A stretch of 64,000 nucleotides of DNA from Cupriavidus metallidurans CH34 (GCF_000196015.1 NC_007973.1:1612001-1676000); one strand, 5' to 3'; numbered from the stretch's first letter, positions 38,732 through 49,871 are shown. Notes: generated by a model not told the origin, from the letters alone. Program-made: numbers and translations.

Positions 38732-39803
38732 AAGTGCAACAAAAACTCAATGCACTAAATCCGGCTGCTGGGCCAGCCGCGCCAAATGCTCGGCATAGAC
38801 CTCGATGGGCTTGCGCCACCCCAGAGTCATCCTGGGCCGTCCATTGAGCTCATCGGCCACAGCGTCCAACTGCTCCTGGCTGTAGCCACTCAGATCAGTC
38901 CCCTTGGGGAAGTACTGGCGCAAGAGCCCATTGGTGTTCTCGTTGCTCCCCCTTTGCCAGGGACTGTAGGGGTCGCAGAAGTACACCTTCATGCCTGTGT
39001 TCTCGCTGAGCTGGCGGTGCTCGGCCATCTCGCTGCCCCGGTCGTAGGTCAGGGTCTGGCGCATCGGCTGGGCTATTGTCTTGAGCTTGTCGCTGAAGGC
39101 TTGCAGTACATGCGCCGCTGTGGCGGGGTTGGGGTGTGGCAGCTTGACCAGCACCACCAGACGGGTGGTGCGCTCGACCAGCGTGCCAATCGCACTGGCG
39201 TTAGCCTTGCCTTTGATCAGATCACCCTCCCAGTGGCCGGGCAACTGGCGATCCTCGATCTCGGGTGCTCGCACATGGATGCTCAGCAAGTCTTGCGTCT
39301 CCTTGCGGCGATCCTTTCCCCTGGAGCGGGGCCAACGTTTGGCGTGGGCCATGCGCAGGCAGGACACCAGCTCCTTCTTGAGCTCTCCCCGGGGCTGGGC
39401 GTAGATGCAGGTGTAGATGCTTTCGTGTGAGGCTTGCAAGCGGCGATCCTGTGGGTGAAGACGCTGGAGTTCGTTGGCGATTTGCTGGGGCGACCACTTG
39501 TGGCGCAGGTAGTCGCAAACCAGCGGGAACAAGGGCCCTTGGCGGTGCAGCTTGGGGCTGGGACGGGCTTGGCGTTTGCGATTGTCACTGCGCTGCTGGG
39601 CGAACTTGGAGGCGTAGCCCTTGCCGCCTGCATTGCGATTGCACTCGCGGCTGATAGTGCTCTTGTCACGCCCCAGGGCCCTGGCTATGGCGCTGAGGCT
39701 TTGCTTTTGCTGCAGCCCCAGGGCTATCGCATGGCGTTCGGTCTCACTCAACTGCTGGTAATTTTTCTTGGTCATCTTGGCCTCAATTCTCGGTGTTGCA
39801 CTT
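38732..39803 (-). mobile_element. IS30-family insertion sequence (1072 bp) in pntAA
   Basis: Both ends read inward AAGTGCAACA (38732-38741 and the reverse complement of 39794-39803), followed by partially matching bases; this fits IS30-family terminal repeats. One intact transposase gene fills it. If the element and one duplicated base (C) are removed, pntAA reads straight through as ...KGGFKSGIEAAKAV... The target duplication is not fully clear by eye (a single C, or TTC with slightly shifted ends). Confidence 0.88.
38747..39775 (-). CDS. IS30-family transposase
   Basis: 342-aa transposase. The N-terminal HTH part is LSETERHAIALGLQQKQSLSAIARALGRDKSTISREC, the IS30 signature. The catalytic core has HWEGDLIKG (first Asp), TYDRGSEMAEH (second Asp) and SPWQRGSNENTNGLLRQYFPKGTDLS (Glu) in the order typical of the family. 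Intact and probably active. It runs opposite to pntAA. Confidence 0.96.
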   Translation of the reverse strand: MTKKNYQQLSETERHAIALGLQQKQSLSAIARALGRDKSTISRECNRNAGGKGYASKFAQQRSDNRKRQARPSPKLHRQGPLFPLVCDYLRHKWSPQQIANELQRLHPQDRRLQASHESIYTCIYAQPRGELKKELVSCLRMAHAKRWPRSRGKDRRKETQDLLSIHVRAPEIEDRQLPGHWEGDLIKGKANASAIGTLVERTTRLVVLVKLPHPNPATAAHVLQAFSDKLKTIAQPMRQTLTYDRGSEMAEHRQLSENTGMKVYFCDPYSPWQRGSNENTNGLLRQYFPKGTDLSGYSQEQLDAVADELNGRPRMTLGWRKPIEVYAEHLARLAQQPDLVH

Positions 39804-39804
39804 C

Positions 39805-40236
39805 GGAATTGAGGCCGCCAAGGCCGTTGCGCAGTGCGACGCGTTGATCACGACCGCCGCCGTCCCCGGTAAGCGCGCCCCGCGCATCATCACCGCCGAC
39901 ATGATCGCGCGGATGAAGCCGGGTGCGGTCGTCGTCGATATGGCGGCCGAATCCGGCGGCAATGTCGAGGGCACGGTTGCGGGCAAGAAGACCTGGATCA
40001 ACGACGTCCTCGTCATCGGCCCGGCCCACATCGCCAGCCGCATGCCCGTGCACGCGTCCGAGATGTACGCCAGGAACCTCTTCAACTTCCTCTCGCCATT
40101 CATCAAGGAGGGCACACTCGCGCTCGACTGGGAAGACGAAGTGATCGCCGGTACCTGCCTCACCCACGCGGGGGTGCTCAAACACGTGGGCGTGCGGAAG
40201 GCGCTGGGACTCATGGCCGAAATGGAGGTGGCTTGA
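39805..40236 (+). pseudogene. pntAA: pntAA 3' part
   Basis: The last 144 codons of the alpha subunit: GIEAAKAVAQCDALITTAAVPGKRAPRIITADMIARMKPGAVVVDMAAESGGNVEGT, then IGPAHIASRMPVHASEMYARNLFNFL. It is in frame with the 5' part across the IS30 element. A low-level separate translation could start within it but would lack the first half of the NAD site. The stop is followed directly by the pntAB start. Confidence 0.92.
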
Positions 40237-40538
40237 ATGGAAGGCATTGCCGCGTTGTATATCTTCATGCTGGCCGCGTTCACCGGTTACGAGGTGATCG
40301 CGCGCGTGCCGGTGATCCTGCATACCCCGCTGATGTCGGGCTCGAACTTCGTGCACGGCGTCGTGCTCGTCGGTGCGATGGTGGTGCTCGGCGACGCCGA
40401 TCCGGCCGATTCGGTGCAACTCGCGATCGGCTTCGTCGCAGTGTTCCTCGGCGCGGCGAACGCTGCCGGCGGTTACGTCGTGACCGAGCGCATGCTCGCG
40501 ATGTTCAAGCCGGGCGCCAACAAGGCGGGAGGTGCGCA

Positions 40539-40542
<4 letters not shown>
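40237..40542 (+). CDS. pntAB: PntAB, membrane part of transhydrogenase alpha subunit
   Basis: 101-aa membrane protein with three to four hydrophobic helices (YIFMLAAFTGYEVIARV, FVHGVVLVGAMVVLG, LAIGFVAVFLGAANAAGGYVV). In bacteria with a split alpha subunit, PntAA, PntAB and PntB form the proton-translocating transhydrogenase that uses proton motive force to make NADPH from NADH. It begins at the pntAA stop and overlaps pntB by ATGA. Confidence 0.93.
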
Positions 40543-41910
<1,368 letters not shown>

Positions 41911-41912
<2 letters not shown>

Positions 41913-41952
41913 TTTGATACAGTCAAATTAAGATGAAGTAGAATTTCTTCAT
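41911..41952. promoter_or_regulatory. Two adjacent dyads upstream of the nickel transporter
   Basis: AATTTGA-TACAG-TCAAATT (41911-41929) is a perfect 7-bp inverted repeat. ATGAAG-N8-CTTCAT (41933-41952) is a perfect 6-bp inverted repeat. Both are AT-rich in a GC-rich region and lie within 65 bp of the transporter start. They are candidates for a metal- or redox-responsive repressor or activator site. Neither fits the E. coli NikR operator (GTATGA-N16-TCATAC). Confidence 0.45.
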
Positions 41953-41973
41953 AACCTAGTCCAGGGGAGCGGA

Positions 41974-42810
41974 ATGGAAGCACTGCCGAACGATTGGGTG
42001 GCCCTGGCCGCGCTGGTCTTCATGCTGGGCGTCAAGCACGGCTTCGATGCCGATCATCTCGCCACCATCGATGGCCTGACCCGTTTCAACCTGCGCCATG
42101 GCGCCCCCGTCGCCCGTGCCTGCGGCATCCTGTTCTCGCTGGGGCACGGCACGGTGGTCATCGCCATCGCCCTGGCCGTCAGCACCCTGGCCCGCCGCTG
42201 GCAGGTGCCCGGCTGGCTGGAGGCCAGCGGTGCCTGGATTTCCATCGGCTTCCTCGTCGCGCTCGGCGTCATCAACCTGCGCGCCGTGCTCACCACGCGG
42301 CACGACGAGGTGGTGCAGCCCGTGGGTCTGAAGGGCCGCTGGCTCGGTCGGCTGCAGCATGCCTCCCATCCCCTGGCCGTCGCCGCCGTCGGCGCGCTGT
42401 TCGCCCTGTCCTTCGACACCGTCAGCCAGGCCGCCCTGTTCGCCGCCGCCGGCGCGCAGTATGGCGGATGGGGCCACGCCCTGGCGCTCGGGCTGCTGTT
42501 CACCCTCGGCATGCTGGTGATGGATGGCATCAACGGGCTGTGGATCTCCCGCCTCATCCGCCGCACCGACCAGATGGCCCTCGTCGCCTCCCGCGTCATG
42601 AGCCTGGCGGTGTCAGGCACCAGCCTGCTGGTGGCGGCCTTCGGCGTCATGAGGCAACTGCTGCCCGCCGTGGACGCCTGGAGCGACGGCAAGGAGCTGG
42701 CCTTCGGGCTGTCCGTGGTGTGCGTCATCGCTGGTAGCTTTTTTCTTGCGCTGCGCCTGACCCGGGTGCCGGCGGTGGCAGCGGCGCGGCCCATGCGGTT
42801 CGTCGAATAG
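41974..42810 (+). CDS. hoxN: NiCoT-family high-affinity nickel permease
   Basis: 278-aa membrane protein. The NiCoT signature LGVKHGFDADHLATIDGLTR lies at residues ~18-37 in the first helices, with LFSLGHGTVVIAIALAV next and LFALSFDTVSQAALFAAAGAQYGG later; these carry the His and Asp residues that select Ni/Co. About seven or eight membrane helices. It is shorter than C. necator HoxN (~350 aa). It supplies Ni for HoxH. It lies directly before the hyp cluster. The symbol is by function; ureH-like naming is possible. Confidence 0.88.
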   Translation: MEALPNDWVALAALVFMLGVKHGFDADHLATIDGLTRFNLRHGAPVARACGILFSLGHGTVVIAIALAVSTLARRWQVPGWLEASGAWISIGFLVALGVINLRAVLTTRHDEVVQPVGLKGRWLGRLQHASHPLAVAAVGALFALSFDTVSQAALFAAAGAQYGGWGHALALGLLFTLGMLVMDGINGLWISRLIRRTDQMALVASRVMSLAVSGTSLLVAAFGVMRQLLPAVDAWSDGKELAFGLSVVCVIAGSFFLALRLTRVPAVAAARPMRFVE

Positions 42811-42909
42811 CCGGGCCGCATCCGGCCACGCGCCGCATTCGTCTACCCGGCTGGCAACGTAGCGTTTAAGCTGCGCAGATTTTTAACCGGACACTACTGA
42901 GATCCGATC

Positions 42910-43209
42910 ATGTTTGAGCGATTGTTCAAATATCCCTCTGCCTCGGCGCGCCATCGTCAAGGGCCGTTGGCGGACGCCCGAGAGCAATTTCGGCAGCACT
43001 GCGCCGACCAACGAATGGCGCACGGTACCTCGCTTCGGATCGCCCGTGGACTACTGATGATCGCCCAGCAAATGGATACCGTCGCCGAGGCGCTGGTCAC
43101 CCCCCGGCAAGCCGGACAAGGTCGTGGTCGTTGCCTGCTGCGCAAACTGCTGACTATCATGAATGCCATCCTCAAAACCCAGACGCCGTGGATAGCGAAA
43201 TGCGCTTGA
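42910..43209 (+). pseudogene. Tyrosine-recombinase N-terminal remnant
   Basis: The frame MFERLFKYPSASARHRQGPLADAREQFRQHCADQRMAHGTSLRIARGLLMIAQQMD resembles the SAM-like N-terminal domain of integrases that begin MFExLFxYPxVLxRHxxGP. After about residue 65 the similarity ends and unrelated sequence follows (TPRQAGQGRGR...). The catalytic domain with its Arg-His-Arg-Tyr residues is absent. It probably marks an old integration or a deletion endpoint between the nickel permease and the hyp cluster. Confidence 0.6.
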
Positions 43210-43568
43210 TTTTGAACACGGTTGCTCCACGTCTGCCCCGATTGCTACCGGCCGGAGCGAAAGTGGCTGGGCGGGATTCGCACCCGCTGAAAGACAGCGC
43301 CTTTGCACGGCGCACTCCGACAGGCTGCTCGCGGGTGGACACGGCGCGTGACATGCTGCTACACTGCCTGCAGGCGAGCGGTGCGCACGTCCGGCGCTCC
43401 GCGATCGTTGCCTCCACTGAGTGGGATTTTCATCCGCAGGGTGCCTTTCGCATCGAGGCCCTCGGCAAGCGCGCGACCGACGACGAGACATTGAAAACCT
43501 ATCTGGACGCCTTGGCGCTGACGCTCGATCCCTGCGTCGCTGACGAGGTCAGGCTGCACGATGCATGA
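43201..43568 (+). pseudogene. hoxV: hoxV/hupK-like C-terminal remnant upstream of hypA
   Basis: The open frame from ATG 43201 has no recognisable N-terminus. From about 43315 it reads TGCSRVDTARDMLLHCLQ...IVASTEWDFHPQGAF...DALALTLDPCVADEVRLHDA, the end of HupK/HoxV proteins (truncated large-subunit-like scaffold; final LDPCV motif). It overlaps hypA by 8 bp, just as hoxV precedes hypA in membrane-bound hydrogenase operons. So this hyp cluster was derived from an MBH-type operon whose structural genes have been lost. Confidence 0.65.
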
Positions 43569-43902
43569 GATGTCGCTGGCCGAGGGCGTGCTGCAGATCG
43601 TCGAGGACGCGGCACGGAGCCAAGGCTTCTCCCAAGTGACCGCGGTGAGGCTGGAGATCGGCCGGCTGTCCAGCGTCGAGCCGGAGGCGCTGCGCTTCTG
43701 CTTCGACGTGGTGGTGCGCGGCAGCCTGGCGGAAGGGGCGCGTCTGGAGATCGTGGATATCCCCGGCACGGGCTGGTGCCTGCAGTGCAGTGAGACGGTG
43801 CCGGTCAATGCGCTGTACGACTCCTGCCCGCGCTGCGGCAGCAGCCAGGTGCAGCCCACTGGCGGCACGGAAATGCGCGTCAGGGATCTGGAAGTGGCGT
43901 AA
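43561..43902 (+). CDS. hypA: HypA, nickel metallochaperone
   Basis: 113-aa HypA. The N-terminal MHEMSLAEGVLQ contains the Met-His Ni ligands, and two Cys-x2-Cys pairs (CLQCSE and CPRCGS) form the zinc site. With HypB it delivers Ni to the hydrogenase large subunit. Starts inside the hoxV remnant. Confidence 0.96.
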   Translation: MHEMSLAEGVLQIVEDAARSQGFSQVTAVRLEIGRLSSVEPEALRFCFDVVVRGSLAEGARLEIVDIPGTGWCLQCSETVPVNALYDSCPRCGSSQVQPTGGTEMRVRDLEVA

Positions 43903-43935
43903 CCTCACGTCAGGACAAGGAGACAGAATCGAATC

Positions 43936-44916
43936 ATGTGTACCATCTGCGGCTGCGGCGCCGGCGAAACCCGCATCGAAGGCCAGGAACTGGAGCATAC
44001 GCACGAGCACGTGCATGCCGACGGCACCGTCCATGCCCATGCCCACCCTCCTCACGAACAGGATCACCATTACGCGGATCATGACCACGACCACGCTCAT
44101 GCCCACCGCGCCGTGCGCGGCACCGACCATCTGCACTACGGTCACGGACCCGCTGGTGCCCATGCCCCAGGCATGAGCCAGGCGCGGATGGTGAAAATCG
44201 AGCAGGACATCCTCGGCAAGAACAACGCCTACGCGGCGCAGAACCGCCGCTGGTTCGATGAGCACGGCGTGTTCGCGCTGAACTTCGTCTCCAGCCCCGG
44301 CTCCGGCAAGACCACGCTGCTGGTGCGCACCATCGAGGCGCTGCAATCCACCTGCGGGCTGGCCGTCATCGAGGGCGACCAGCAGACCTCCTTCGACGCC
44401 GAGCGCATCCGCGCCACCGGCGTGCGCGCCCTGCAGATCAACACCGGCAAGGGCTGCCACCTGGACGCCTACATGGTAGGTCACGCCCTGGAGCAGCTGC
44501 GGCCGCAGGACGAGAGCGTGCTGCTGATCGAGAACGTGGGCAACCTGGTGTGTCCTTCCGCCTTCGACCTGGGCGAAGCCCACAAGGTGGTGATCCTCTC
44601 CGTCACCGAGGGGGAAGACAAGCCCCTCAAGTATCCGGACATGTTCCGGGCTGCCAGCCTGATGTTGCTCAACAAGTGCGATTTGCTGCCGCACCTGTCC
44701 TTCGACGTGGAGCGGACCATCGAGTATGCCCGGCGCGTGAATCCCGCGCTGCACGTGATCCGCACCTCGTCCACCACCGGTGAAGGCTTCGCCGAGTGGC
44801 TGGCGTGGATCACTGAAGGACTGGTCGGCCAGCGCGCCAAGCGCAGCCAGAACGTGGACCTGCTGCGCGCCCGCGTCGCCGAGCTGGAAGCGGAGCTGGC
44901 GGTGCTCAAGCGCTGA
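43936..44916 (+). CDS. hypB: HypB, nickel-binding GTPase
   Basis: 326-aa GTPase. N-terminal MCTICGCG is the high-affinity Ni site. Residues ~22-80 are a His-rich stretch (about 20 His), probably for Ni storage. The G domain has P-loop [31 protein letters not shown] and [11 protein letters not shown] hydrolysis drives Ni transfer with HypA. Start 43936 follows an AAGGAGA site. Confidence 0.97.
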   Translation: MCTICGCGAGETRIEGQELEHTHEHVHADGTVHAHAHPPHEQDHHYADHDHDHAHAHRAVRGTDHLHYGHGPAGAHAPGMSQARMVKIEQDILGKNNAYAAQNRRWFDEHGVFALNFVSSPGSGKTTLLVRTIEALQSTCGLAVIEGDQQTSFDAERIRATGVRALQINTGKGCHLDAYMVGHALEQLRPQDESVLLIENVGNLVCPSAFDLGEAHKVVILSVTEGEDKPLKYPDMFRAASLMLLNKCDLLPHLSFDVERTIEYARRVNPALHVIRTSSTTGEGFAEWLAWITEGLVGQRAKRSQNVDLLRARVAELEAELAVLKR

Positions 44917-44929
44917 TCGCCGAGCCCGC

Positions 44930-47287
44930 ATGCTGATGCCGCGAACCCAGCGCCAGCCCCGGCCCGTCCGCATCCGCATCCGCGTGCGCGGCGTGGTGCA
45001 GGGCGTGGGCTTCCGGCCCTTCGTTTATCGCCTGGCGCAGGAACTGGGCGTCGCCGGCTGGGTGCGCAACGACGGCGCCGGCGTGGACATCGAGGTCCAG
45101 GGGAGCGCCGCGGCCATCGCCGAGCTGCGCGAGCGGCTGCGCCGCGACGCGCCGCCCCTGGCGCGAGTGGATGAGATCGGCGAGGAACGCTGCGCGGTAC
45201 AAGCCGACGCCGACGGCTTTGCCATCCTCGAGAGCAACCGTTCCGATGCCGCCGTGCACACCGCCATCGGCCACGACACGGCGGTGTGCGCCGACTGCCT
45301 GGCGGAGCTTTTCGACCCCGCGGACCGGCGCTACCGTTACGCCTTCATCAACTGCACCCAGTGCGGCCCGCGCTACACGCTGACGCGCGCGCTGCCCTAC
45401 GACCGCGCCACCACCAGCATGGCGCCGTTCCCGCAGTGCCCGCCCTGTCTGGGCGAGTACCAAGCGCCGGAGCATCGCCGCTTCCACGCCGAGCCCAACG
45501 CCTGTCCGGATTGCGGCCCCAGCTTGATGCTGCTCGATGCGCAGGGCATGCCGGTGCCGGGCGTAGACCCGATTGCCGGAACGGTGGCGCGCGTGCTGCG
45601 CGGCGAGATCGTCGCCATCAAGGGCCTGGGCGGCTTCCATCTCGCCTGTGACGCGCGTAATGCCGAGGCGGTGGCGCGGCTGCGCGACCGCAAGCAGCGC
45701 GAGGAGAAGCCCTTCGCGGTGATGGTCGCCAACCCGGTGACGGCGGCGCAGTGGGGCGATGTCTGCAGCGGCGCAGAGATCCTGCTCGCGGCGCCGGAGC
45801 GCCCCATCGTGCTGCTGCGCAAGCAGCGCATCGTCGACGAGCAGCTGCACGGCGTGGCGCCGGGACTCGCCTGGCTGGGCGTGATGTTGCCCCATACGCC
45901 GCTGCAGTACCTGCTGTTCCACGAGGCGGCCGGCCGGCCCGACGGGCTCGCCTGGCTCACGCAGCCGCAGCCGCTGGTGCTGGTGATGACCAGCGCCAAC
46001 CCCGGCGGCGAGCCGCTGGTCATCCGAAACCATGTGGCGCTGCAACGCCTCGCCGGCATCGCCGATGCCTTCCTCCTTCACGACCGCGAGATCCTGGTGC
46101 GCTGTGATGATTCTGTGGTGAGAGCCGAACCCACCGATCACCCATCGCAGCAATTCATTCGTCGTGCTCGGGGTTACATACCGCGTGCCATCAAGCTCGC
46201 CCGCAGCGGTCCGTCGGTGCTGGCGCTGGGCGGCTACTTCAAGAACACCGTGTGCCTGACCCGCGGTGACGAAGCCTTCGTTTCCCAGCATGTGGGCGAT
46301 CTCGACAACGCCGCCACCTGTGAGGCGATGATCGAGGCGGTGGCCCATCTGCGGCAGGTGCTGGACATCCAGCCGCGGCTCGTCGCCCACGACCTGCATC
46401 CGGAATTCTTCAGCACGCGCCACGGGGCGGAACTGGCGGCGGAATGGGCCGTGCCCGCCGTCGCCGTGCAGCACCATCACGCCCACATCGCTGCGGTGCT
46501 GGCCGAGCACCGCTCGGACGGGCCCGCCATCGGCTTGGCGCTGGACGGCGTCGGCCTGGGCAATGATGGCCAAGCGTGGGGTGGCGAACTGCTGCTGGTG
46601 GACGGCGGCTCCTGCAAACGCCTCGGTCACTTGCGCCGGCTGCCGCTGCCCGGCGGCGACCGCGCGGCGCGCGAGCCTTGGCGCATGGCTGCCGCCGCGC
46701 TGCACCTGATGGGGCGTGGCGAGGAGATCGCAGAGCGCTTTCCGCAGCAGCCGGGGGCGAAGATGGTGAACCGCATGCTGGCCCAGCGGTTGAACGCGCC
46801 GCTCACTTCCAGCATGGGCCGCTGGTTCGACGCCGCCGCCGGCCTGCTGGGCACGCGCGAGACCATGGCCTACGAGGGCCAGGCGGCGATGCTGCTGGAA
46901 GGGCTGGCCGAGCGCTGGGGCGAGGGGCTGGCGCTGCGCGATGCCTGGCGCATCGGCGCGGACAACGTCCTGGATCTGCTGCCGCTGCTGGAGGCGCTGT
47001 CCGCCGAAGCAAACCCGGCGCGCGGTGCGGCGCAATTCCATGCTACGCTGGTGGCGGCGCTGGAAGCTTGGGCCGTCGCGGCGGTCCAGGACACCGGCGT
47101 GCGCACCGTCGCCTTCGGCGGCGGCTGCTTCCTCAACCACATCCTCGTCCGCAACCTGGGTCGACGCCTGGCGGCACGCGGCCTGACCGTGCTGACGGCG
47201 CAGCAGCTGCCGTCCAATGACGGCGGCATCGCCCTCGGTCAGGCCTGGGTGGCGCTGCGGTGGGCGCCTCAACTTATGGAAGAGTAG
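44930..47287 (+). CDS. hypF: HypF, carbamoyltransferase for the cyanide ligands
   Basis: 785-aa HypF. Order: acylphosphatase-like domain ([18 protein letters not shown], ~20-105), two Zn-finger units ([11 protein letters not shown]...CTQCGPRYT and CPPCLGEY...CPDCGPS), YrdC-like domain (~205-390), and a Kae1-like carbamoyltransferase domain with [16 protein letters not shown] and [11 protein letters not shown]. It makes thiocarbamate on HypE from carbamoyl phosphate, giving the CN ligands. ATG 44930 or 44936. Confidence 0.97.
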   Translation: MLMPRTQRQPRPVRIRIRVRGVVQGVGFRPFVYRLAQELGVAGWVRNDGAGVDIEVQGSAAAIAELRERLRRDAPPLARVDEIGEERCAVQADADGFAILESNRSDAAVHTAIGHDTAVCADCLAELFDPADRRYRYAFINCTQCGPRYTLTRALPYDRATTSMAPFPQCPPCLGEYQAPEHRRFHAEPNACPDCGPSLMLLDAQGMPVPGVDPIAGTVARVLRGEIVAIKGLGGFHLACDARNAEAVARLRDRKQREEKPFAVMVANPVTAAQWGDVCSGAEILLAAPERPIVLLRKQRIVDEQLHGVAPGLAWLGVMLPHTPLQYLLFHEAAGRPDGLAWLTQPQPLVLVMTSANPGGEPLVIRNHVALQRLAGIADAFLLHDREILVRCDDSVVRAEPTDHPSQQFIRRARGYIPRAIKLARSGPSVLALGGYFKNTVCLTRGDEAFVSQHVGDLDNAATCEAMIEAVAHLRQVLDIQPRLVAHDLHPEFFSTRHGAELAAEWAVPAVAVQHHHAHIAAVLAEHRSDGPAIGLALDGVGLGNDGQAWGGELLLVDGGSCKRLGHLRRLPLPGGDRAAREPWRMAAAALHLMGRGEEIAERFPQQPGAKMVNRMLAQRLNAPLTSSMGRWFDAAAGLLGTRETMAYEGQAAMLLEGLAERWGEGLALRDAWRIGADNVLDLLPLLEALSAEANPARGAAQFHATLVAALEAWAVAAVQDTGVRTVAFGGGCFLNHILVRNLGRRLAARGLTVLTAQQLPSNDGGIALGQAWVALRWAPQLMEE

Positions 47288-47291
47288 AAAC

Positions 47292-47528
47292 ATGTGCCTT
47301 GCTATACCCGCACGCATCGCGGAGAAACTCGACAACGACATGGCCCTCATCGACCTGGGCGGCGTGCGCAAGGAGATCTCGCTGGCGCTGGTGGATGACG
47401 TCGCCGTGGGCGACTACGTCATCGTGCACGTGGGCTACGCACTGACGAAGCTGGATCCCGAAGAGGCGGAACGCACCCTGAAGCTGTTCGCCGAAGCCGG
47501 CATGGTGCAGACGGAGGGTGCGTCATGA
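47292..47528 (+). CDS. hypC: HypC, Fe(CN)2CO carrier chaperone
   Basis: 78-aa HypC/HupF/HoxL-family protein. It starts MCLAIPARI, with the essential Cys2 that carries the Fe ligand complex together with HypD. Ends four bases into hypD (ATGA overlap). Confidence 0.97.
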   Translation: MCLAIPARIAEKLDNDMALIDLGGVRKEISLALVDDVAVGDYVIVHVGYALTKLDPEEAERTLKLFAEAGMVQTEGAS

Positions 47529-48667
47529 AATACGTGGACGAATTCCGGGACGGCGAGCTGGCCCGTACCCTGGCGGCGAAGATCGCCCGCGACGCCGACT
47601 CCGGGCGCAGCTACAGTTTCATGGAGTTCTGCGGCGGCCACACCCACGCCATCTCCCGCTACGGTGTCAGCGATCTGTTGCCCGCCAACGTGCGCATGAT
47701 CCACGGCCCCGGCTGCCCGGTGTGCGTGCTGCCCATCGGCCGCATCGATCTCGCCATCAAGCTCGCGTTGGAGCGTGGTGTGATCCTCTGCTCCTATGGC
47801 GACACGCTGCGCATCCCCGCCTCCGAGAGCCTGTCGCTGCTCAAGGCCAAGGCCCGCGGTGCGGACATCCGCATGGTCTACTCGGCGGCCGACGCGCTGG
47901 CCATCGCCCAGCAGAATCCCCAGCGCGAAGTGGTGTTTTTCGCCATCGGCTTCGAGACCACCACGCCGCCCACCGCGCTGGTGATCAAGCAGGCCGAGGC
48001 GGCCCGCGTCACCAACTTCAGTGTGCTGTGCAACCACGTGCTGACGCCTTCGGCCATCATCACCATCCTCGAGTCGCCGGAGGTGCGCAAGCTGGGTACC
48101 GTGCCGCTGGACGGCTTCGTCGGCCCCGCCCATGTCAGCACCGTGATCGGCAGTCGGCCCTACGAATTCTTCGCCGAGGAGTACCGCAAGCCGGTGGTGA
48201 TCGCCGGCTTCGAGCCGCTGGACGTGATGCAGGCCATCCTCATGCTGGTGACGCAGGTCAACGAGGGCAGAGCCGAGGTGGAGAATGAATTCACTCGCGC
48301 CGTCACCCGAGACGGCAACCAGAAGGCCCAGGCCTTGGTGTCGGAAGTCTTCGAGCTGCGCTGCTCCTTCGAATGGCGCGGCCTGGGCGAGGTGCCCTAC
48401 AGCGCCCTGCGCATCCGCGCCAGCTACCGCCTGTTCGACGCCGAGGCCCGCTTCGGCCTCGCCTACCGGCCGGTGCCCGACAACAAGGCCTGCGAATGCG
48501 GCGCCATCCTGCGCGGCGTGAAGAAGCCCACCGACTGCAAGCTCTTCGCCACCGCGTGCACGCCGGAGAATCCGATGGGCTCCTGCATGGTGTCGAGCGA
48601 AGGGGCGTGCGCGGCGCATTACAGCTACGGGCGGTTCAAGGACATCGAAGTGGTGGTGGCAGCTTGA
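47525..48667 (+). CDS. hypD: HypD, scaffold for Fe(CN)2CO assembly
   Basis: 380-aa HypD. Motifs [28 protein letters not shown] and [10 protein letters not shown] line the active site. The C-terminal [38 protein letters not shown] holds the [4Fe-4S] Cys. HypCD receive CN from HypE and CO on the iron. Intact. Confidence 0.97.
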   Translation: MKYVDEFRDGELARTLAAKIARDADSGRSYSFMEFCGGHTHAISRYGVSDLLPANVRMIHGPGCPVCVLPIGRIDLAIKLALERGVILCSYGDTLRIPASESLSLLKAKARGADIRMVYSAADALAIAQQNPQREVVFFAIGFETTTPPTALVIKQAEAARVTNFSVLCNHVLTPSAIITILESPEVRKLGTVPLDGFVGPAHVSTVIGSRPYEFFAEEYRKPVVIAGFEPLDVMQAILMLVTQVNEGRAEVENEFTRAVTRDGNQKAQALVSEVFELRCSFEWRGLGEVPYSALRIRASYRLFDAEARFGLAYRPVPDNKACECGAILRGVKKPTDCKLFATACTPENPMGSCMVSSEGACAAHYSYGRFKDIEVVVAA

Positions 48668-48675
48668 TGAATTTA

Positions 48676-48729
48676 ACCGCAGAGACGCAGAGGCGCAGAG
48701 TTTTCTCCGTGTCTCGGCGCCTCTGCGGT
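48676..48729. repeat. Imperfect palindrome with GCAGAG units between hypD and hypE
   Basis: The spacer starts ACCGCAGAG and ends CCTCTGCGGT, which pair; in between are GACGCAGAGGCGCAGAG and GTCTCGGCGCC. A related palindrome sits on the other side of hypE (49805-49871). This type of small dispersed palindrome, built from GCAGAGACGC-like words, looks like a MITE or REP-like element. Confidence 0.6.
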
Positions 48730-48740
48730 GAGGATCGACG

Positions 48741-49790
48741 ATGAGCGAAGTGAAGAAAGGCTATATCCGGCCGCTGGATTTCAAGCACGGCCGCATTGAC
48801 ATGAGCCACGGCGGCGGCGGGCGCGCCATGGCGCAGTTGATCGACGAGCTGTTCCTGCGCGCTTTCGACAATGAGTGGCTGCGCCAGTTGAACGATCAGG
48901 CCTGTTTCGCCGTCACCACGGGGCGCATGGTGATGGCCACTGATGCCCACGTGGTGTCGCCGCTGTTCTTCCCCGGCGGCGACATCGGCGGCCTGTCGGT
49001 GCATGGCACCATCAACGACGTGGCCATGGCCGGCGCCCGGCCGCTCTACCTCGCCGCCAGCTTCGTCATCGAGGAGGGTTTTCCGCTGGCGGACCTGCGG
49101 CGCATCGTGGACTCCATGGCCCAGGCGTCGCAGGAAGCGCGGGTGCCCATCATCACCGGTGATACCAAGGTCGTCGAGCAGGGCAAGGGCGACGGTGTTT
49201 TCATCACTACGACCGGCGTCGGCGTCGTGCCCGAGGGCGTGAGTATCAGCGGCGAGCGGGCCCGGCCGGGCGACCGCATCATCGTCTCCGGTGCCATCGG
49301 CGACCACGGCATGGCCATCATGTCGCAGCGGGAGAACCTGCGCTTCGACACCGAGATCGTCTCCGACACCGCGGCCCTGCACGGCCTGGTGACGGCGATG
49401 GTGATGGCGGTGCCCGACATCCACGTGCTGCGCGATCCCACCCGCGGCGGCGTCGCCACCACGCTGAACGAGATCGCCCGGCAGGCCGGCGTGGGCATGA
49501 TGCTGGACGAGGCGGCGATTCCGGTGAATCCGCAGGTGGCGGCCGCCTGCGAATTCCTTGGCCTGGATCCGCTTTACGTCGCCAACGAGGGCAAGCTCGT
49601 CGCCATCTGCGCGGCGGGCGATGCAGATCGACTGCTGGAAGTGATGCGTGCCCATCCCCTGGGGGCCCGCGCCGCCGTCATCGGCGAAGTCACCGAAGAT
49701 CCTCATCACTTCGTGCAGATGAAGACCGCCTTCGGCGGACGGCGCATCGTCGATTGGCTCTCCGGTGAGCAGTTGCCGAGAATATGTTGA
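48741..49790 (+). CDS. hypE: HypE, thiocyanate-forming maturation protein
   Basis: 349-aa HypE of the PurM-like ATPase family. N-terminal DMSHGGGGRAMAQLIDELF, VVSPLFFPGGDIGGLSVHGTINDVAMAGA and the GDHGMAIM loop bind ATP. It ends in PRIC, with the C-terminal Cys that receives the carbamoyl group from HypF and becomes thiocyanate. Intact. Confidence 0.97.
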   Translation: MSEVKKGYIRPLDFKHGRIDMSHGGGGRAMAQLIDELFLRAFDNEWLRQLNDQACFAVTTGRMVMATDAHVVSPLFFPGGDIGGLSVHGTINDVAMAGARPLYLAASFVIEEGFPLADLRRIVDSMAQASQEARVPIITGDTKVVEQGKGDGVFITTTGVGVVPEGVSISGERARPGDRIIVSGAIGDHGMAIMSQRENLRFDTEIVSDTAALHGLVTAMVMAVPDIHVLRDPTRGGVATTLNEIARQAGVGMMLDEAAIPVNPQVAAACEFLGLDPLYVANEGKLVAICAAGDADRLLEVMRAHPLGARAAVIGEVTEDPHHFVQMKTAFGGRRIVDWLSGEQLPRIC

Positions 49791-49804
49791 GAGGTTGATT
49801 TTGA

Positions 49805-49871
49805 AACGCAGAGACGCCGAGACGCGGAGGAATTCAGAACAGGTTTTCTCGGCGCCTCGGCGCCTCGGCGT
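49805..49871. repeat. Second GCAGAG/CGAGGC-type palindrome between hypE and hypX
   Basis: ACGCAGAGACGCCGAGACGCGGAGG on the left side pairs imperfectly with GGCGCCTCGGCGCCTCGGCGT on the right. It shares the CGCAGAGACGC words with the repeat at 48676-48729, so hypE is bracketed by two copies of the same repeat family. Confidence 0.55.

Noticed and set aside
38732..39803. pntAA ending as a shortened functional gene
   Set aside because: The 5' part ends in IS sequence and the conserved 3' part resumes in frame after the IS, so it is an interrupted gene.
43243..43325. tRNA-like half on the minus strand (anticodon-like GCGCC loop GGCGC and T-arm-like GCGGG loop CCCGC)
   Set aside because: No matching D arm or 5' acceptor strand and a wrong variable-region length; it lies in the hoxV remnant. 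Probably coincidence, at most a tRNA 3'-end att remnant; a tRNAscan run would decide.
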